In this document: positions 1 through 11,032 of the stretch, one piece after another
How the letters are laid out: each line of letters starts with the position of its first letter
Numbering within the stretch: the first letter of the stretch is position 1
Assembly (NCBI GenBank): GCA_026826555.1
Contig: JAKSZT010053928.1
Span: 2,734,691 to 2,798,690, forward strand
Length of the DNA stretch: 64,000 nucleotides
From: Tolypeutes matacus
Taxonomy: Eukaryota; Chordata; Mammalia; Cingulata; Chlamyphoridae
Direction of reading: 5' to 3'
The notes under the pieces: model-generated
Seen by the model: the letters and a program-made list of their open reading frames with translations, nothing else
The model's database searches: none
Told to the model about the DNA's origin: nothing
Translations under genes and position numbers: made by a program

Positions 1-825
1 TACAACTTAACAATAAAAAGACAAATGACCCAATTAAAAAATGGGCCAAAGACTTGAATAGACATTTCTCCGAAGAAGAAATACAAATGGCAAAAAAACA
101 CATGAAGAAATGCTCAACATCACTCATGATTAGGGAAATGCAAATCAAAACTACAATGAGATATCATTTCACACCTATCAGAATGGCCACTATTAAAAAG
201 ACAGAGAACTACAAGTGTTGGAGAGGATGTGGAGAGATAGGAACACTTCTTCACTCTTGGTGGGAATGCAGAATGGTACAACCACTATGGAGGACTGTTT
301 GGCAGTTCCTAAAGGAGTTGAATATAGACTTGCCACGTGACCCTGCAATACCACTACTGGGTATATACCCAGGAGAACTGAGAGCAGTGACACGAACAGA
401 CATCTGCACACTGATGTTCATAGCCACATTATTCACCATTGCCAAAAGTTGGAAACAACCCAGGTGTCCATCAACAGATGAATGGATAAACAAACTGTGG
501 TCTATTCACACGATGGAATATTATGCAGCTGTAAGAAGAAATGAAGTCGTAAAGCATATGGCAACATGGATGAACCTGGAGGACATTATGTTGAGTGAAG
601 CAAACCAGACACAAAAGGACAAATACTGTATGAATGCATTACTATGAACCAAATATATTGTGTAATATATTGTTTGATTCCAAAAAAAAAAATTTTACAT
701 GTATCCATTACATTTAAATGAGTAATATATTTATTTATTCATCTGTGTTTACTTTTTAGTTTTTAATTGTTTATGTTTTCAATTATTAAATGTACAAAAT
801 AAAGTTAAAAAATTTTTTTTACTGT
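1..825 (+). mobile_element. L1 LINE, 3' end (ORF2 C-terminus plus 3' UTR), 5' part outside window
   Basis: This is a sense-strand LINE-1 3' end entering from the left edge. It holds the ORF2 C-terminal region up to the stop at 645-647, then an AT-rich 3' UTR. The element ends near an AATAAA at 799-804 (in aaaataaagtt) followed by a degenerate A/T tail. The segment at about 460-640 (tgaatggataaacaaactg, tggaatattatgcagctgt) is the typical end of ORF2 in mammalian L1MA-like elements. The 3' edge is approximate because I found no target-site duplication. It is immobile as it stands, since promoter, ORF1 and the reverse transcriptase core are not in the window. Confidence 0.88.
3..647 (+). CDS. 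L1 ORF2p C-terminal fragment (partial, open to left edge)
   Basis: This frame is open from the window edge to a TGA and encodes about 214 residues. It matches the C-terminal, Cys-rich end of the LINE-1 endonuclease/reverse transcriptase ORF2p. Counting from the TTG codon at 54, the motif C-X3-C-X7-H-X4-C is intact at residues 55, 59, 67 and 72 (CWRGC, then an H and a WEC). It is followed by the family block [11 protein letters not shown] and the signature MEYYAAV. In the family this domain contributes to RNA binding and retrotransposition. No endonuclease or RT motif is visible because the element is cut by the window edge. The lack of any stop in more than 200 codons suggests a fairly young insertion. 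Confidence 0.85.
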   Translation, partial: QLNNKKTNDPIKKWAKDLNRHFSEEEIQMAKKHMKKCSTSLMIREMQIKTTMRYHFTPIRMATIKKTENYKCWRGCGEIGTLLHSWWECRMVQPLWRTVWQFLKELNIDLPRDPAIPLLGIYPGELRAVTRTDICTLMFIATLFTIAKSWKQPRCPSTDEWINKLWSIHTMEYYAAVRRNEVVKHMATWMNLEDIMLSEANQTQKDKYCMNALL

Positions 826-879
826 TGTCATATTGATAGAGTGGTATGTATTAGAAAATTGTCTTAAAAATGTGTACTT

Positions 880-1695
880 TTCTCCAGTTTTACTAATAAT
901 ATATGAAAGAACTATTTCCCCACATTCCAATGTGGGAACTAGCCATTTCATTTAAAGTTTAAGCTATCCCTTTAATCTTTGCTTGGTGCTCAGACAGAAC
1001 TATCTCACTGTTTTAATTTGTACTTCTTGAATTAATAATAAGATTGGGCAATTTTTTTCTTTTGGTTATTCTATATTCATATCCTTTTCCTATTATATTA
1101 GCATTTTCATATTTTCCTTATTAAACCATAGATGCTTTTTATATAGATTATGATAAAGCTAGAAATAATTTTCTAAGTGTCTAATTTTTAACTCTATTTA
1201 TGGTGAAATTTTAGATTTTTGAGGTAAAATCTATCAATTTTGTTCTTTATGACTTCTTACGTTTGTGTCTTGCTAAGAAAGGGATCTTCCATATAAGATG
1301 ATAAACATATCTCCTGTATTTACTTCTAGTACTTATCTGGTTCTTTAAAAAATCTTAAAATCTATAATAAATCCTTATTTACATTTGGGGTCTAATATGA
1401 AATAAAAACCTAGCTTATCATTTCTCCCCAAATGGTTAGTAATTTCTTCCACATCATTTAATGACTAAGCCTTCTTTTCCTTACTAATTTTAAATTCCGT
1501 ACTTAAAAGTCACTAAATATTATATATTCACAGATCTGTTTCTGGGCTCTTTGTTCCATTCATCCATTTGTACTAATAATATGTTATTTTAGTTACAGTT
1601 CATTTAAAAATATTTGGCTCTGGTAATACAAATTTCCTTCTCATTATGTTTCTTTTTCAAAACTTTCTCACATACCCTAAGCATTTACTCTTCAA
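880..1695 (-). mobile_element. Old L1M fragment, antisense (ORF2 3' half)
   Basis: Read on the plus strand this matches the reverse complement of L1 ORF2. Recognisable blocks include the 'tctatcaattttgttcttta' stretch near 1231, the 'gtttgtgtcttgctaagaaa' stretch near 1262, and 'ctctttgttccattcatcc' near 1548. It is strongly diverged with many small indels and no open frame, as expected for an ancient L1M copy. Together with the sense L1 at 1-825 it gives two oppositely oriented L1 3' halves at the left edge. Confidence 0.7.
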
Positions 1696-1699
1696 GATG

Positions 1700-3165
1700 A
1701 ACTTGATTATCAATTTGTAAGGGTTGATGGAAAGGAAATTGTGATTTAAAAAAATTTTATCAATGTATAGTTTATTTTAAGAACTGCCATATTTTCCAAG
1801 GGCACTTCTCTGTCTTTTCTTATAGAATATGTTGAGAGCACTAACTGCTCTCCCCAAATGCATGCGTGAAAGCAGTAGACACAAATCATGTGGGCTGCAA
1901 ATGTGGGTTTTGAGAAAGATAATGTTACGATAGGCTAGAAAATGATGGACAAGACGAAGTGACAGTGATAAGAAAAGTGGAAAAGGGTTTGGATGGAGGG
2001 AAGTGAGCGTAGAATGAGTGTGGAACGGAAGGGTGAGTGTAGAGTGAGGAAAGTGAGAAATAAGAAAGTGAGGGGAAGGATTGATTGAAGGGCTAGATAA
2101 AATCACTGACCTGTGCCTGGCTGGGCAAGAAGGGCTGGAGAGGCTGGAGTGGATTCTGCAGAGCACATTCGTGCTATGTGGGCCCATAGAGAATTTGTTG
2201 AACAATGGTCTAATGGCTTGATGGATACAAAGCCAGTGGTGGAAGGTGGGTGTAGGGAGGTGGAGGTGAAGGTAGAATCCTTATGAGAGGGTCTAAGTGC
2301 TTGGCTGGGAGGAACATTGAGTTTGACCAGTCGGGAGAAACAAGATTAATGGGGCAGAGTAGGATAGGAGTGATGTGGGCAAGCAAGGGGGCCCAGATCA
2401 GAAACCAGGCTAGGGATTTGAGTGGAACTCTGCACAGGGGTACAGGGCTGATATAGATGCCCTCTGAGCACTGAGGACAGAGGCTTAGTTAAGAACAATT
2501 CTGGCATGGGGACCATGTGTAGCCCCTCGCCACACTCCACCTGCTCCTGCTTTCCAACTCCTGGGCCTGCTACATGGTTACACATGTAAAATATAACTTT
2601 GTCCATCCAGCTAGACCTGATGTGTTTTTGGTGGACAGTTGACCCAAGGCAGGCCATTCACTCACTTCCCAAAGAGAGTTGGCATAGAGGTGGAGGCCAA
2701 AGGCTCTTTCTCTAAGCAAATGCATTTCAATACATAAATCTCCAGAGGTCTTAGTGACTTTGTTTCACTTTGAGGACTAAGGAGCAGAGAAAAGCAACAT
2801 ACTTTAAGGAGAATGAAACATATTCCCAGAAAGAAACAGAGACCAATTTTTCCTTTCAGCTTACTTTTGAAATCTACTTGAATTCTATATTTTGATCTCT
2901 AGGACTACTCCACTAGGCCCCTTTTTCTGTAAAAGCTGGTCAAATTGGATTTTTGCTACCTGAGTCTGAGAGGTCTTAAATAATACAGGGACTAAGGAAG
3001 ATACTCATGAATTTCAGCAAAGTCATGAATTTCCTTTTTAATAAAAATTTGAGATTTAAATTAAAGGACTGACTGAAACATCATTGGTGGAATTCCAGAA
3101 AGCAGGAACTAAACAGTATAGATCTATAAATAGAAGTTAGGGTTTTGCATTAAACTAGACCAAAC
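1700..3165. other. Non-repetitive stretch with G/A-rich patch
   Basis: No recognisable gene, exon or repeat family. At about 1965-2100 the plus strand is G/A-rich with irregular GTGAG/GGAAG units (gagtgtagagtgagg and similar), which looks like a decayed simple repeat. Reading frames here are short and have no recognisable product. Confidence 0.5.
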
Positions 3166-3169
3166 TTGG

Positions 3170-3305
3170 CAGTTGGGTATGGTGGAAAGAGCACTGGATG
3201 GAGAATGGGAAACCAAGGCCCAAGGCCATAGAATTCTGTAGTCTTGAGTGGGAATTGCTTAATGTCTCTGAAACAGTTTTGTGATGGATAAGACAGGGCA
3301 ATTGT
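3170..3305 (+). repeat. Probable MIR fragment
   Basis: The phrase tggtggaaagagcactgga at about 3180 followed by a degenerate 'aatgtctctgaaacagttt' block follows the layout of a sense-oriented MIR core ('agagcactgg...cctctctg...cagtttcctc'). It is highly diverged and only partly alignable by eye. Confidence 0.45.
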
Positions 3306-5115
3306 GTGAGCATAATTTTTTTTTTGACATGTGTGGCAGGGACCTTGTGCACCTGTTGGACAGTAAAATACCATTTCCAGGGAAGGTGTTGCTACAGCTG
3401 CCTTGTAGAACACATATTGTAGGACTATGTTCTTTCTGGGTAAAGCACTGGCAAGCTCAGTAGTGACATATGATCGCATGCTATGGTAACGAGTAGTGGT
3501 TTGAGGTACAGGGTAAGGCTGGGGTCCCCTGTCGGGCTTCTGTGTGCATAACTCCTGGACGTGCTGTTCTCGCATTTGTCTATGAGAATGGTTCCCTCTG
3601 GGGTATAACAAACACCATGTGAATGGGTCCCTTGAGTTGTGCTTTGTGGCAGTCATGGTCCCAGGGTCCCATCTAAAGAGGATGCTCTCTCATCCTTGGA
3701 GTGCTGGCAGTGGAAGAAACCCGTGGTTAAATATAAGAACAACCCTCAACTTAAATTCTCCTAGCAGCTTCATCACAGCTGTGCTGTCCAAACTCTTGGG
3801 AAAAGGCTGAAAAAGCATGGGTCTGGCTGGTACCCAAAGGCATACACCCCATAAACTGTGTCAGCACCCCATAAATATGCCACTTTTAATGGTGACTGCA
3901 CGTCCCTATTCACCACCATCATTTTTCTACCACAAAATCCCCCGGAACTTTGTTTCTAGAATTCCTTTTATCTTAACCATTAAACCAGCCTTGGAGAGAG
4001 ATTGAGGTCAGTAGTCCTGAACCTGAGTCATATCTCCCCCTGACCTCACCTGAGTAGTAATCTCACCAGCGACAAAGACTGTTGAATAATGCCATCAACC
4101 TTGTGGAAGGCTTCCTGATCAGGCTGGCACGCATGGAATGTGGGACCCATCAATCGTCCCCTAGTGGTTTATGAACATCAACCTGAAATAGGAATACTTG
4201 GAAACAGCTGCTTTGGTGAGATAATTAACATGTGGTGGTGCCTGGAAGTTAGAGCATATATTAAAAAGACATGCACACAAGATGGGAAGAGGACTGCACA
4301 GCCAAAGATGCACATAAAAATGTGGTGTGATGCTGTGGGAGCTGGGTTCACAAAAACAACACAAAACAAAGAAAAATCCCACTAAACCAAATATACCCCA
4401 CCCTATGCCCCAAGGAAGAAAATAAAAGAGATAACAATGTGGAGAGCAAAAAGAAGAATAAAAGCATGGTCTCTCTGCTGAGTGGAAAGACCCGCCCCAG
4501 AGAAAAGAGCAGTTGGCCCTATGAGGCTTCCGTAGAGGAGAATGGTATTCATACGGGAAAACCCAGCAGGAGCATGATGGAGTGGATATTGGTTAGAGGT
4601 AAGTTAATTCTCAGATAAACTGCATGACTGAGGTGTCCAGGCCCAAGCTGATGACACCATAGAACAGAGGGGAAAAACAATTTGCATGTATAAGGTAGGG
4701 ATAATAGAACCAGTCAGCCATTTCAGAGAAATCACAGAGGATGGCAGAGGTGCCAAATATTGGAGGACAATTCTGCTGTGATTTTCAAAAAGGAGAATTC
4801 TGATAAATATAGAATACTAACATTGTTGATCTCCTGCCCAATTTTGGAATGGATGCTAACGTGGTGTGTAAGCCCCTAGAAATAGAGAAAGTCTTGTTTA
4901 TGAGGGAGCTACATGGGTTCCCTCCCCCTCTCTCTCCCTTCTTTCAAGTTAGAAGTTGGAAAGATCAGGGCATTCTGGAGAAAAGTATGCCTGCTTTTCC
5001 AAAAGACATTTACTATCTCTCATATTTTTGTGAATAAAATGGAAATATATGGGGGAACTATGGAAATATATAAAGTTAAGTGAGAACAGAGTTACTTAAT
5101 GGATTAGTGTCAACC
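3306..5115. other. Non-repetitive stretch, no gene seen
   Basis: The DNA has moderate GC with several unrelated short open frames on both strands and none with a recognisable domain. The longest, on the minus strand over 3150-3656, overlaps a MIR-like repeat and reads as low-information sequence. There is an A-rich patch at 4350-4380. Nothing supports an exon. Confidence 0.5.
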
Positions 5116-5119
5116 AGAG

Positions 5120-5285
5120 GATGTAGAATGGTAGTGCAGGATTTTACAAAACCGTCTGGGGAGCTAATTAGAAGTGCAAATCCCACCGCAGACCTATTCG
5201 AACAGAATCCCTAAGGGTAGGGACCGAGAGTCACCATTTTAAAGAACTTTCCAGATGATTTTTAAGCACATGCCCAACTCTATGT
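5120..5285 (+). repeat. MER5A-like hAT non-autonomous DNA transposon
   Basis: The sequence follows the MER5A plan: 'tctggggagctaattagaa', 'agtgcaaatccca', 'gacctattcgaacagaatc', then 'ccagatgatttttaagcaca'. MER5A is a short non-autonomous element of the hAT-Charlie group with no coding capacity. The terminal inverted repeats are degraded. Confidence 0.7.
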
Positions 5286-5289
5286 CTTT

Positions 5290-5676
5290 AGACCTGATTT
5301 CTCCCCTGAATTCTGTTGTTTACTCAACAGCCTTATCAACATCTCTACTTAGATATCTAACAACAAACTTAACTTGCCCAAAATAGAATTCTTTATTTCT
5401 CCCCAAACCTACTCCTCTATCAATAAATGGTATCACCATCCATCTAGATGCTTGGCCAAGACCTAGGATTCATTTCTCTTTTCCTCAAATCCTATATTGG
5501 TTTTTACCTCTGAAGGAAATCATGATTCTGCCACTTCTGATCATTGCCTCTACTGCCAAACCATGTCTAAGTCAGCACCATCTTTCCTCTAAGCTACCTC
5601 AATTACCTCCACTTGTCTCCCTGCCTCCACTCTTGGCCCCAGTTCCCTTCTTAGCAGCCATTTTGTCTTTGCTACC
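5290..5676 (+). repeat. L2 LINE 3' region, first part (split by LTR)
   Basis: C/T-rich diverged sequence with the L2 3' layout continues after the LTR insertion at 5677-6304. The second half at 6305-6745 restores the family's order (catgaggctcctcacta, then a 'cttgagcacaccaagcttg' block, then 'aagtactgaattaatattta'). Splitting by a younger LTR gives the relative age. Confidence 0.65.
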
Positions 5677-6309
5677 TGTGGCAGTTTGATATTATTTATG
5701 AATTCCAAAAAGAGATATTGGTTATGTTTGTAAACTGGCCTGTTCCTCTGGGTGTAATACCCTTTGATTATAACAGATTCAGCTGAGATGTCTTTGATTA
5801 AATTATGTTAAGATTAGGGCTTTGATTTGACTAAGTCATTGGGGCAACTTAGAGTTGAGTCCCTGCCCTCTTCGTGGGCTATGTAAATGGGTGCTCAATC
5901 AAGAACACAGAAGTAGATACACAGAGGAAGAGAGACCGTTCCATAGACACGGCAGTGGCCCCAGGAAGAGAGCTGAGCAATTTGCCTGATAGTTTGCAGC
6001 TGAAGAGACCAGAGGCCTGAGCAGCTGAGCAGGCCCAGAAAGAAACGAGCCCTCCAGCCTACTGCTGATTTCAGAAGAAGCTGGACCCATGGAGCCTTAA
6101 GAGGGAAGAGGAAGGCTGAACCCCTGCAGATGTCACCCTCCATCTTGCTTCAACACGTGGCAACAGAATTGGATAAGGTAGTAACCTTGAGCTGGACTTT
6201 TCAGGGCCTTGTAACTGTAAGCTTTTATCCCAAATAAATATCCTTTATAAAAGCCGACAGATTTCTAGTATTTTGCATCAGCACCCCTTTGGATGTGTAA
6301 CACATTACC
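5672..6309 (+). mobile_element. Solitary LTR (ERVL/MaLR-like, probably xenarthran) with 5-bp target duplication
   Basis: The element proper runs 5677-6304. It begins TGTGGCAGTTTG and ends AACACA, and is flanked by ctacc (5672-5676) and ttacc (6305-6309), a 5-bp duplication with one mismatch. A poly(A)-signal-like AATAAA lies near 6233. It interrupts an L2 copy. A related LTR with the same first eight bases sits at 31413-32309. No gag, pol or primer-binding site follows, so it is a recombination-derived solo LTR. The family assignment is by eye; the TG...CA ends and duplication are seen directly. Confidence 0.72.
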
Positions 6310-6745
6310 CTTCAACAGCTTCTTATTGCCAGGGCAACTGATCCCAAACTTCTTACCTTGGCCTATAAGACCATGAGGCTCCTCACTACCTCAATTCATA
6401 CTCATTCTCTCACTTCCATGGGCCAGCCACCCTAGCTTTCTTTCTGTCCCTTGAGCACACCAAGCTTGTTTCTTTGCTTGCTGAACTTGCTTTGTACTTG
6501 ATATGATGACCTTTATTTCATCATTCAAGCTCTTCTTAAGGATCACTTCCTCAGAGAAACCTTCGTTGACACCCCAATTCACTTTCTACTCATTACCCTA
6601 TCTCATTTTACTACTGAAAATTCTATTTATCTATTTATTTGTGTGGTTATTATCTGGTCTTCCTCAATAGAATGCAAGCTCCATTGAATTTGGGCCTTAG
6701 CACACCTAAAGTACTGAATTAATATTTATTGCATGAATGGTACAA
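6305..6745 (+). repeat. L2 LINE 3' end, second part
   Basis: This continues the L2 interrupted at 5676. Blocks 'cttcttattgccagggcaac', 'ggcctataagaccatgagg' and 'ttgagcacaccaagcttg' precede 'gaatgcaagctccattgaa' and 'aatatttattgcatgaatg', the usual L2 3' terminus. It is non-coding and ancient. Confidence 0.75.
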
Positions 6746-6924
6746 TAGGAGGCTGAGCTTTGCAAGTCAGCCCCAGGTTTAAATCTCTATTCCATCTCCA
6801 TTCATACTTCCAGCTCCTTTGAGCCTCCTGCTAGCCTTTTTCCTTATTCCCATCATCAAATCACCCCTCCTTCCCATTGAACACTTCGCTTGGCACATAA
6901 TCTTCAGGACTTCATCGTCTGTGA

Positions 6925-7100
6925 TTGTCAACATCACAGCATGATAGTTTGCAAAGTGGTTGTATATTAGAATCATTGATGAAACTATAACAAAAATAGC
7001 AGTGCCCAGACCCACTAAATCAGCATTTCTGGGGATAGGGGTTGGGTGTCAGTATTTTCTAAAACTCTCCAGGTGATGCAGCCAGGCTTTACAACCATAG
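6925..7100 (+). repeat. MER5A-like element
   Basis: The order 'attagaatcattgatgaaa', 'tgcccagacccactaaatca', 'catttctggggatagggg', 'ctctccaggtgatgcag', 'tttacaaccatag' reproduces the MER5A plan in plus orientation, with diverged ends. Confidence 0.7.
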
Positions 7101-7299
7101 TCCTATCCACTGATTCCAACCACCTTCATCTGTCCACTGTTTCAGCTACTCCCTCCCATGGGTGCACCCTGGAATCAGGAGCCAGAGACATTTGAACTCA
7201 GCTTTGTCCTATGACCATGGGTTTCTCTTCTCTCTGTCTGCTCTTCTTGTACTCCCACTCTACACCTGTTAGTCAATCATCCATCCATTCACCCAATAA

Positions 7300-7660
7300 G
7301 CATTTCTTTTTTTTGTTTTTTAATTGTGGTAACATATATACAATCTAAAATTTCCCACTTTAACTACTTTCAAGTATACAATTCACTGGTATTAATTACA
7401 TTCACAATGTGCTACCATTACCACCATCTACTACCAAAACTCTTCCATCATACCAAACAGAAACTCTGTACACATTAAGCAGTAACTCCCCATTTCTACC
7501 CCCACCTCTGGTAACGTCTAATCCACTTTCTGTCTTTATGAATTTGCATGTTCTAGTTACTTCATGTAAGTGAAATCATCACTGACCTTTTGTGTCTGAC
7601 TTATTTCACTCAACATGTCATCTCCAAGGTTCAGCCATGTTGTAGCACCCTTAACTTCCA
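7300..7660 (-). mobile_element. L1 3' end, antisense, 5'-truncated
   Basis: A T-rich start is followed by 'ttaattgtggtaacatatat', 'gaattacattcacaatgtgc'-like text and 'cttatttcactcaacatgtc', the reverse complement of an L1M 3' UTR and ORF2 end. The same blocks occur at 41740-42060, so the two are paralogous copies. No open frame remains. Confidence 0.75.
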
Positions 7661-7664
7661 CTGC

Positions 7665-8635
7665 CAAAGACCAGTGGTTTCAGTGGTGGTGTAGAGAGAG
7701 CATCCTGGTACTCCTCTTCTACATAATGAAGGGAGTTCTTTTCATATTTATTTCTAACAAAGGTGTGACTCTTCTCACGAAAGGGATCCAAAGCACAAAG
7801 TATTAACCCAGCAGGCAGAGAACGTTGAAGCTAGAGCCCGAGACTGCTGAGGCCATAGGGAAAAACCTGATGTAAAAAACAGAGACCCAGCCTTAGCCCC
7901 AGAGCAGCCAGGCTAGGAGTCCCTGAGCTGCCACCAGCAGATTCTTCCATGGAAATCATCTGATAAGGCATTGGTACCTAAAAGTTGTGCTTTGCCAGAG
8001 TACAGATGTAAAGATGCAGACTTAGCAACAGGTCCTGCCCTGAAGCAAGATGCGAACTTTCCCTTGCAGATGGTGTCCATTGAGACAGAAGAGAACACTT
8101 GCAGAGTTCATTTTGGAAAGGATCCATATAACTGCAAAATCTCTTCATGATTGTGGCAGAAATATTAAAGTCCAAACTCGCATTAAACATAAGCACACTT
8201 TAAAAAAATTTGGGGTGCATGGGTGTAGTGCTTATGGGAATTTTTAGCTTTAATTTCCCTTTAAAATGAAATATGAATTCAGGTTAGTAATCCTCCTTTT
8301 TATTCTTCATCAATTCTGGGATTTATTGGGCCCAGTGAAGAGGGATGGCCTGTGCTACCAACTTTTTTTCTCCCTTCAGGACAAGGTGTGTCCTGAAACA
8401 CCTGAGTGCTTTGTAAACGGATGATACAGCAGAGGGGGACTGTACTAATTATGTGGGTTTGTTTGGGTATGCTGCAACGCTTCTATTTTTCTCACTGCTT
8501 CCTATGTGCAAAAATCACTAATGAAGCTGTAAAAGGAGATAGGACATGTCAAGACTCACTTTTACAATGGTATGTGGAAAAGAGAAAACAAAACCAAAAC
8601 AAAACCAAAGCCCTTTGATGTTCTGAGCTCTTACT
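7665..8635. other. Non-repetitive stretch, no gene seen
   Basis: Ordinary unique-looking DNA. Several frames of about 60-70 codons are open on each strand but carry no recognisable domain and no clear splice context. An A-rich patch occurs near 8590. Confidence 0.45.
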
Positions 8636-8639
8636 GGAG

Positions 8640-8785
8640 TTTTTGCCATTGCTGATGGTTAATTACTGTCAGACAACACTTTGGGTGATTAATTGACCTT
8701 TCCTAGTAGAAACAATAAAGGCCATTTAACTAATATAGCCGACAGCTAGAGCATGTTTTGCTGAGCTACTCTTTCTAGCTCTTGG
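8640..8785. promoter_or_regulatory. Candidate conserved non-coding element (homeodomain/SOX-like sites)
   Basis: Two homeodomain-type cores lie 28 bp apart (gttaattactg at 8659-8669 and gattaattgac at 8687-8697), followed by a SOX-like aacaataaag at 8711-8720. The block is free of recognisable repeats, in a window full of them, and is richer in ordered short motifs than its surroundings. Conservation cannot be judged from one sequence, so this is inference. Confidence 0.3.
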
Positions 8786-9515
8786 TATTCTTCTCCTTGC
8801 CTCCCCCTCTCCTCCCCGCTACTGACCACTCCTACTTGGGAAATAACAGTGCTCATACTTCTTGCACTTCATCGTGGCTCCTCACTGGAAGGTTTCAGAT
8901 CTATTTGCAAATATTATTTTTGGAGTCACTAAGACAGATTGTTTTACTCTGAAGATGAAATGTTTATTTAATAAGCGAAAGAAACCAAGGAACAAATGCA
9001 CAAGCCAGAGAGATGATAAAGATTTCCAGTGGTCTTATATTTATTCTTCTTAAATCTGACTGGGCAGCAGTTCGCCTCTACTTTAGGTTGAGCATAAGGA
9101 CTTTATGTGAGAGCCTGAGCCTGTTTTCCTGGTGCTGCTGGTATCTCCTGTTAAATCTACAATTTGGGAACCTCTTCTGTGAACAAAATGCTGGAAGAGA
9201 TGACAAAATGAACCCTTTTGATCTGCCCCTTCAGGAACGCACTTTGTAGCTATCAAAAGAGACACAACACAAGATTCATTTGGGCCCCCCCAGAGTCCCA
9301 GTTCCTGCAGCCCACCCTCTGCCATGGCTTCCCTCGAGGTAGGTAATGTAGAGCTCCCACCTCAGCCTCTCTCCTGAGCTCCTGACCCATGTCCAGCTCC
9401 TCCTGGTTGGCCGGCAGGCACTGCCAACGGAGCACACGGAACTCACTTCAAACCTGCTCTCCTCCCACATTCCTCACCTCCGTGAATGGCGCCTCCCTTC
9501 ACCTAGAGTCATTTG
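8786..9515. other. Non-repetitive stretch, no gene seen
   Basis: Mixed GC content, slightly GC-rich at 9290-9500. Short overlapping open frames occur on both strands without a recognisable product. No CpG island or promoter motif is evident. Confidence 0.45.
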
Positions 9516-9519
9516 GACG

Positions 9520-10290
9520 CCTGAGGCCCCCCTGTCCTTCAACACTTCGATTGGATTTAGTCCCTAGTCCTGTCAGTTTGACCCCTCAACAACTGAAATC
9601 CATCTCTTCTCCTTTCCCACTGCTACTGCCTTATTTCATCCCATTATTCCTTGTCTAGACTTTGGTAATAATCTCCTTTCTGGCAGCTTACCTCCAGTTT
9701 CTGACCCCTCTGATCCATTCTGCACATGGCCCCCAATGGAAAATCTGATTCTGCTCCTTTGTGGCTCTTTAAAATCCTCCAGTGGTTCTTCATTGGCTTG
9801 TGGATAAAGCAAAGACTCCTTAGCAGGGCATACAAAATCCATCCTGATCTGGCCCAAGCTTGCTGCTCCTGTGGAACTTTCTGCATTTTGGTTTCCTGTC
9901 TCTGTGCCTGACCCCTAGTGCTCTATTTCTGCCCACCCCACTTCCCCCTCCCCCACTCCCTCCCCCACACCCTATCCCCCTTGCCCTTCCCTCATCTGCT
10001 GGATATCTGCCTCTTTTAAGAGCCACCTTAATTGTTGCCTCCTCTATGAGTGTTTTCTGATTCCACTGGTGGGTTTGACCTCTCATGGTGCCCCTACTCC
10101 ACCCTGGACTTGCTTCTAGCAGAGCCCCTAACACCACATTAATCTTATTTGTCAAAGGTCTATCTTTCTCATGGTCTGTTCTGTCCGTTATAGTAAGATT
10201 TTACTTGCATGTTTATCCCCAGCATCCAGCACAGGACCTGCACCTAATGAGCTCAATTAATTACTATAGAGTAAATGAATGGATTAATAG
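9520..10290 (+). repeat. L2 LINE 3' end (long copy)
   Basis: The characteristic L2 order is visible: 'aaaatcctccagtggttctt', 'ggataaagcaaagactcct', 'catcctgatctggcccaagc', 'gttgcctcctctatgagtg', 'cccagcatccagcacagga' and a terminal 'gtaaatgaatgg'. This is the best preserved L2 copy in the window. A C-rich tract inside it forms a strong quadruplex motif on the minus strand. Confidence 0.85.
9935..9985 (-). repeat. C-rich tract; G-quadruplex motif on minus strand
   Basis: Runs of C5, C5, C3 and C5 at 9944-9948, 9950-9954, 9958-9960 and 9962-9966 are separated by 1, 3 and 1 bases. More C runs follow at 9975-9979. On the minus strand this is a canonical short-loop G-quadruplex; on the plus strand it could form an i-motif. 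It lies within the L2 copy. Confidence 0.7.
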
Positions 10291-10294
10291 CATA

Positions 10295-11030
10295 TTTTAA
10301 CAGGGGCCAGCCTTAGACCAATTCATAAACAGTAAAGACACACATGCACACGCAAAACCTGGCCTACTATTTTTTTTTTTTCGCTCCCGAGCCTAGGTAT
10401 TTTATGCCTCTTTGCAAGTTACATATGGTTTCTCTACTCCCTGCACCCCATGCTGTGGTACCAGCTGAGGGAAGAAAAAAACAAAACAAAACAATAAACA
10501 TGGGTATCAAAGAATTAAAATGTTTTATTTTTAAAGGTATTTATGGATATAGTATCTTAATGCAAAGGAAATATTTTAATGGTAAACTTTCAGGCATTAG
10601 AGTAGATTGTAGGGGAAACATTTTGTACTAGCTCATTGCTCTGCTGCCTTCCTCAAATCACACCATATAGGGAGTTACCTTGGATTACTAAAAAAATCTA
10701 ATGTAATATGATATAATATCTATTAGAATAACTGAATCTGGCTTGGTCCAAGAACAAAAAATAAGTTCATTTCCATAATTATAGACACATGTCTGGAAAG
10801 TAATTTTTTGTCCTATTATAATAACTGGCCAGAGAATCACTTTCCCTTGAACAGGTTCAGAATGAAGAAAAATGATCTGAATGCCAGAAATGTACGTATT
10901 GTTGTCTGACTTTGTAATTCCTCTTCCTAAGCCTATGACTCTCAGATGTATTGAGTGTGATAGGACTGAGTTTTCTAAGTGTAGCAAGGGACAATGGAAC
11001 AGCTCTAAGCTTTAATGGGAAATGGGAAAT
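10295..11030. other. Non-repetitive AT-rich stretch
   Basis: Contains a T12 run near 10370 and an (A-C)-rich patch at 10475-10495 (aaaaaaacaaaacaaaacaa). No coding sequence or recognisable repeat family. Confidence 0.4.
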
Positions 11031-11032
11031 CA

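Noticed and set aside
1777..2205. 142-codon minus-strand frame rich in Ser/Pro/His/Leu
   Set aside because: It lies on a degraded G/A-rich simple repeat, which removes stops on one strand.
3150..3656. 168-codon minus-strand frame
   Set aside because: It overlaps a MIR-like repeat and has no recognisable domain; expected by chance in 64 kb.
5677..6304. Complete endogenous retrovirus
   Set aside because: Only a solo LTR is present; no primer-binding site, gag, pol or env sequence follows.
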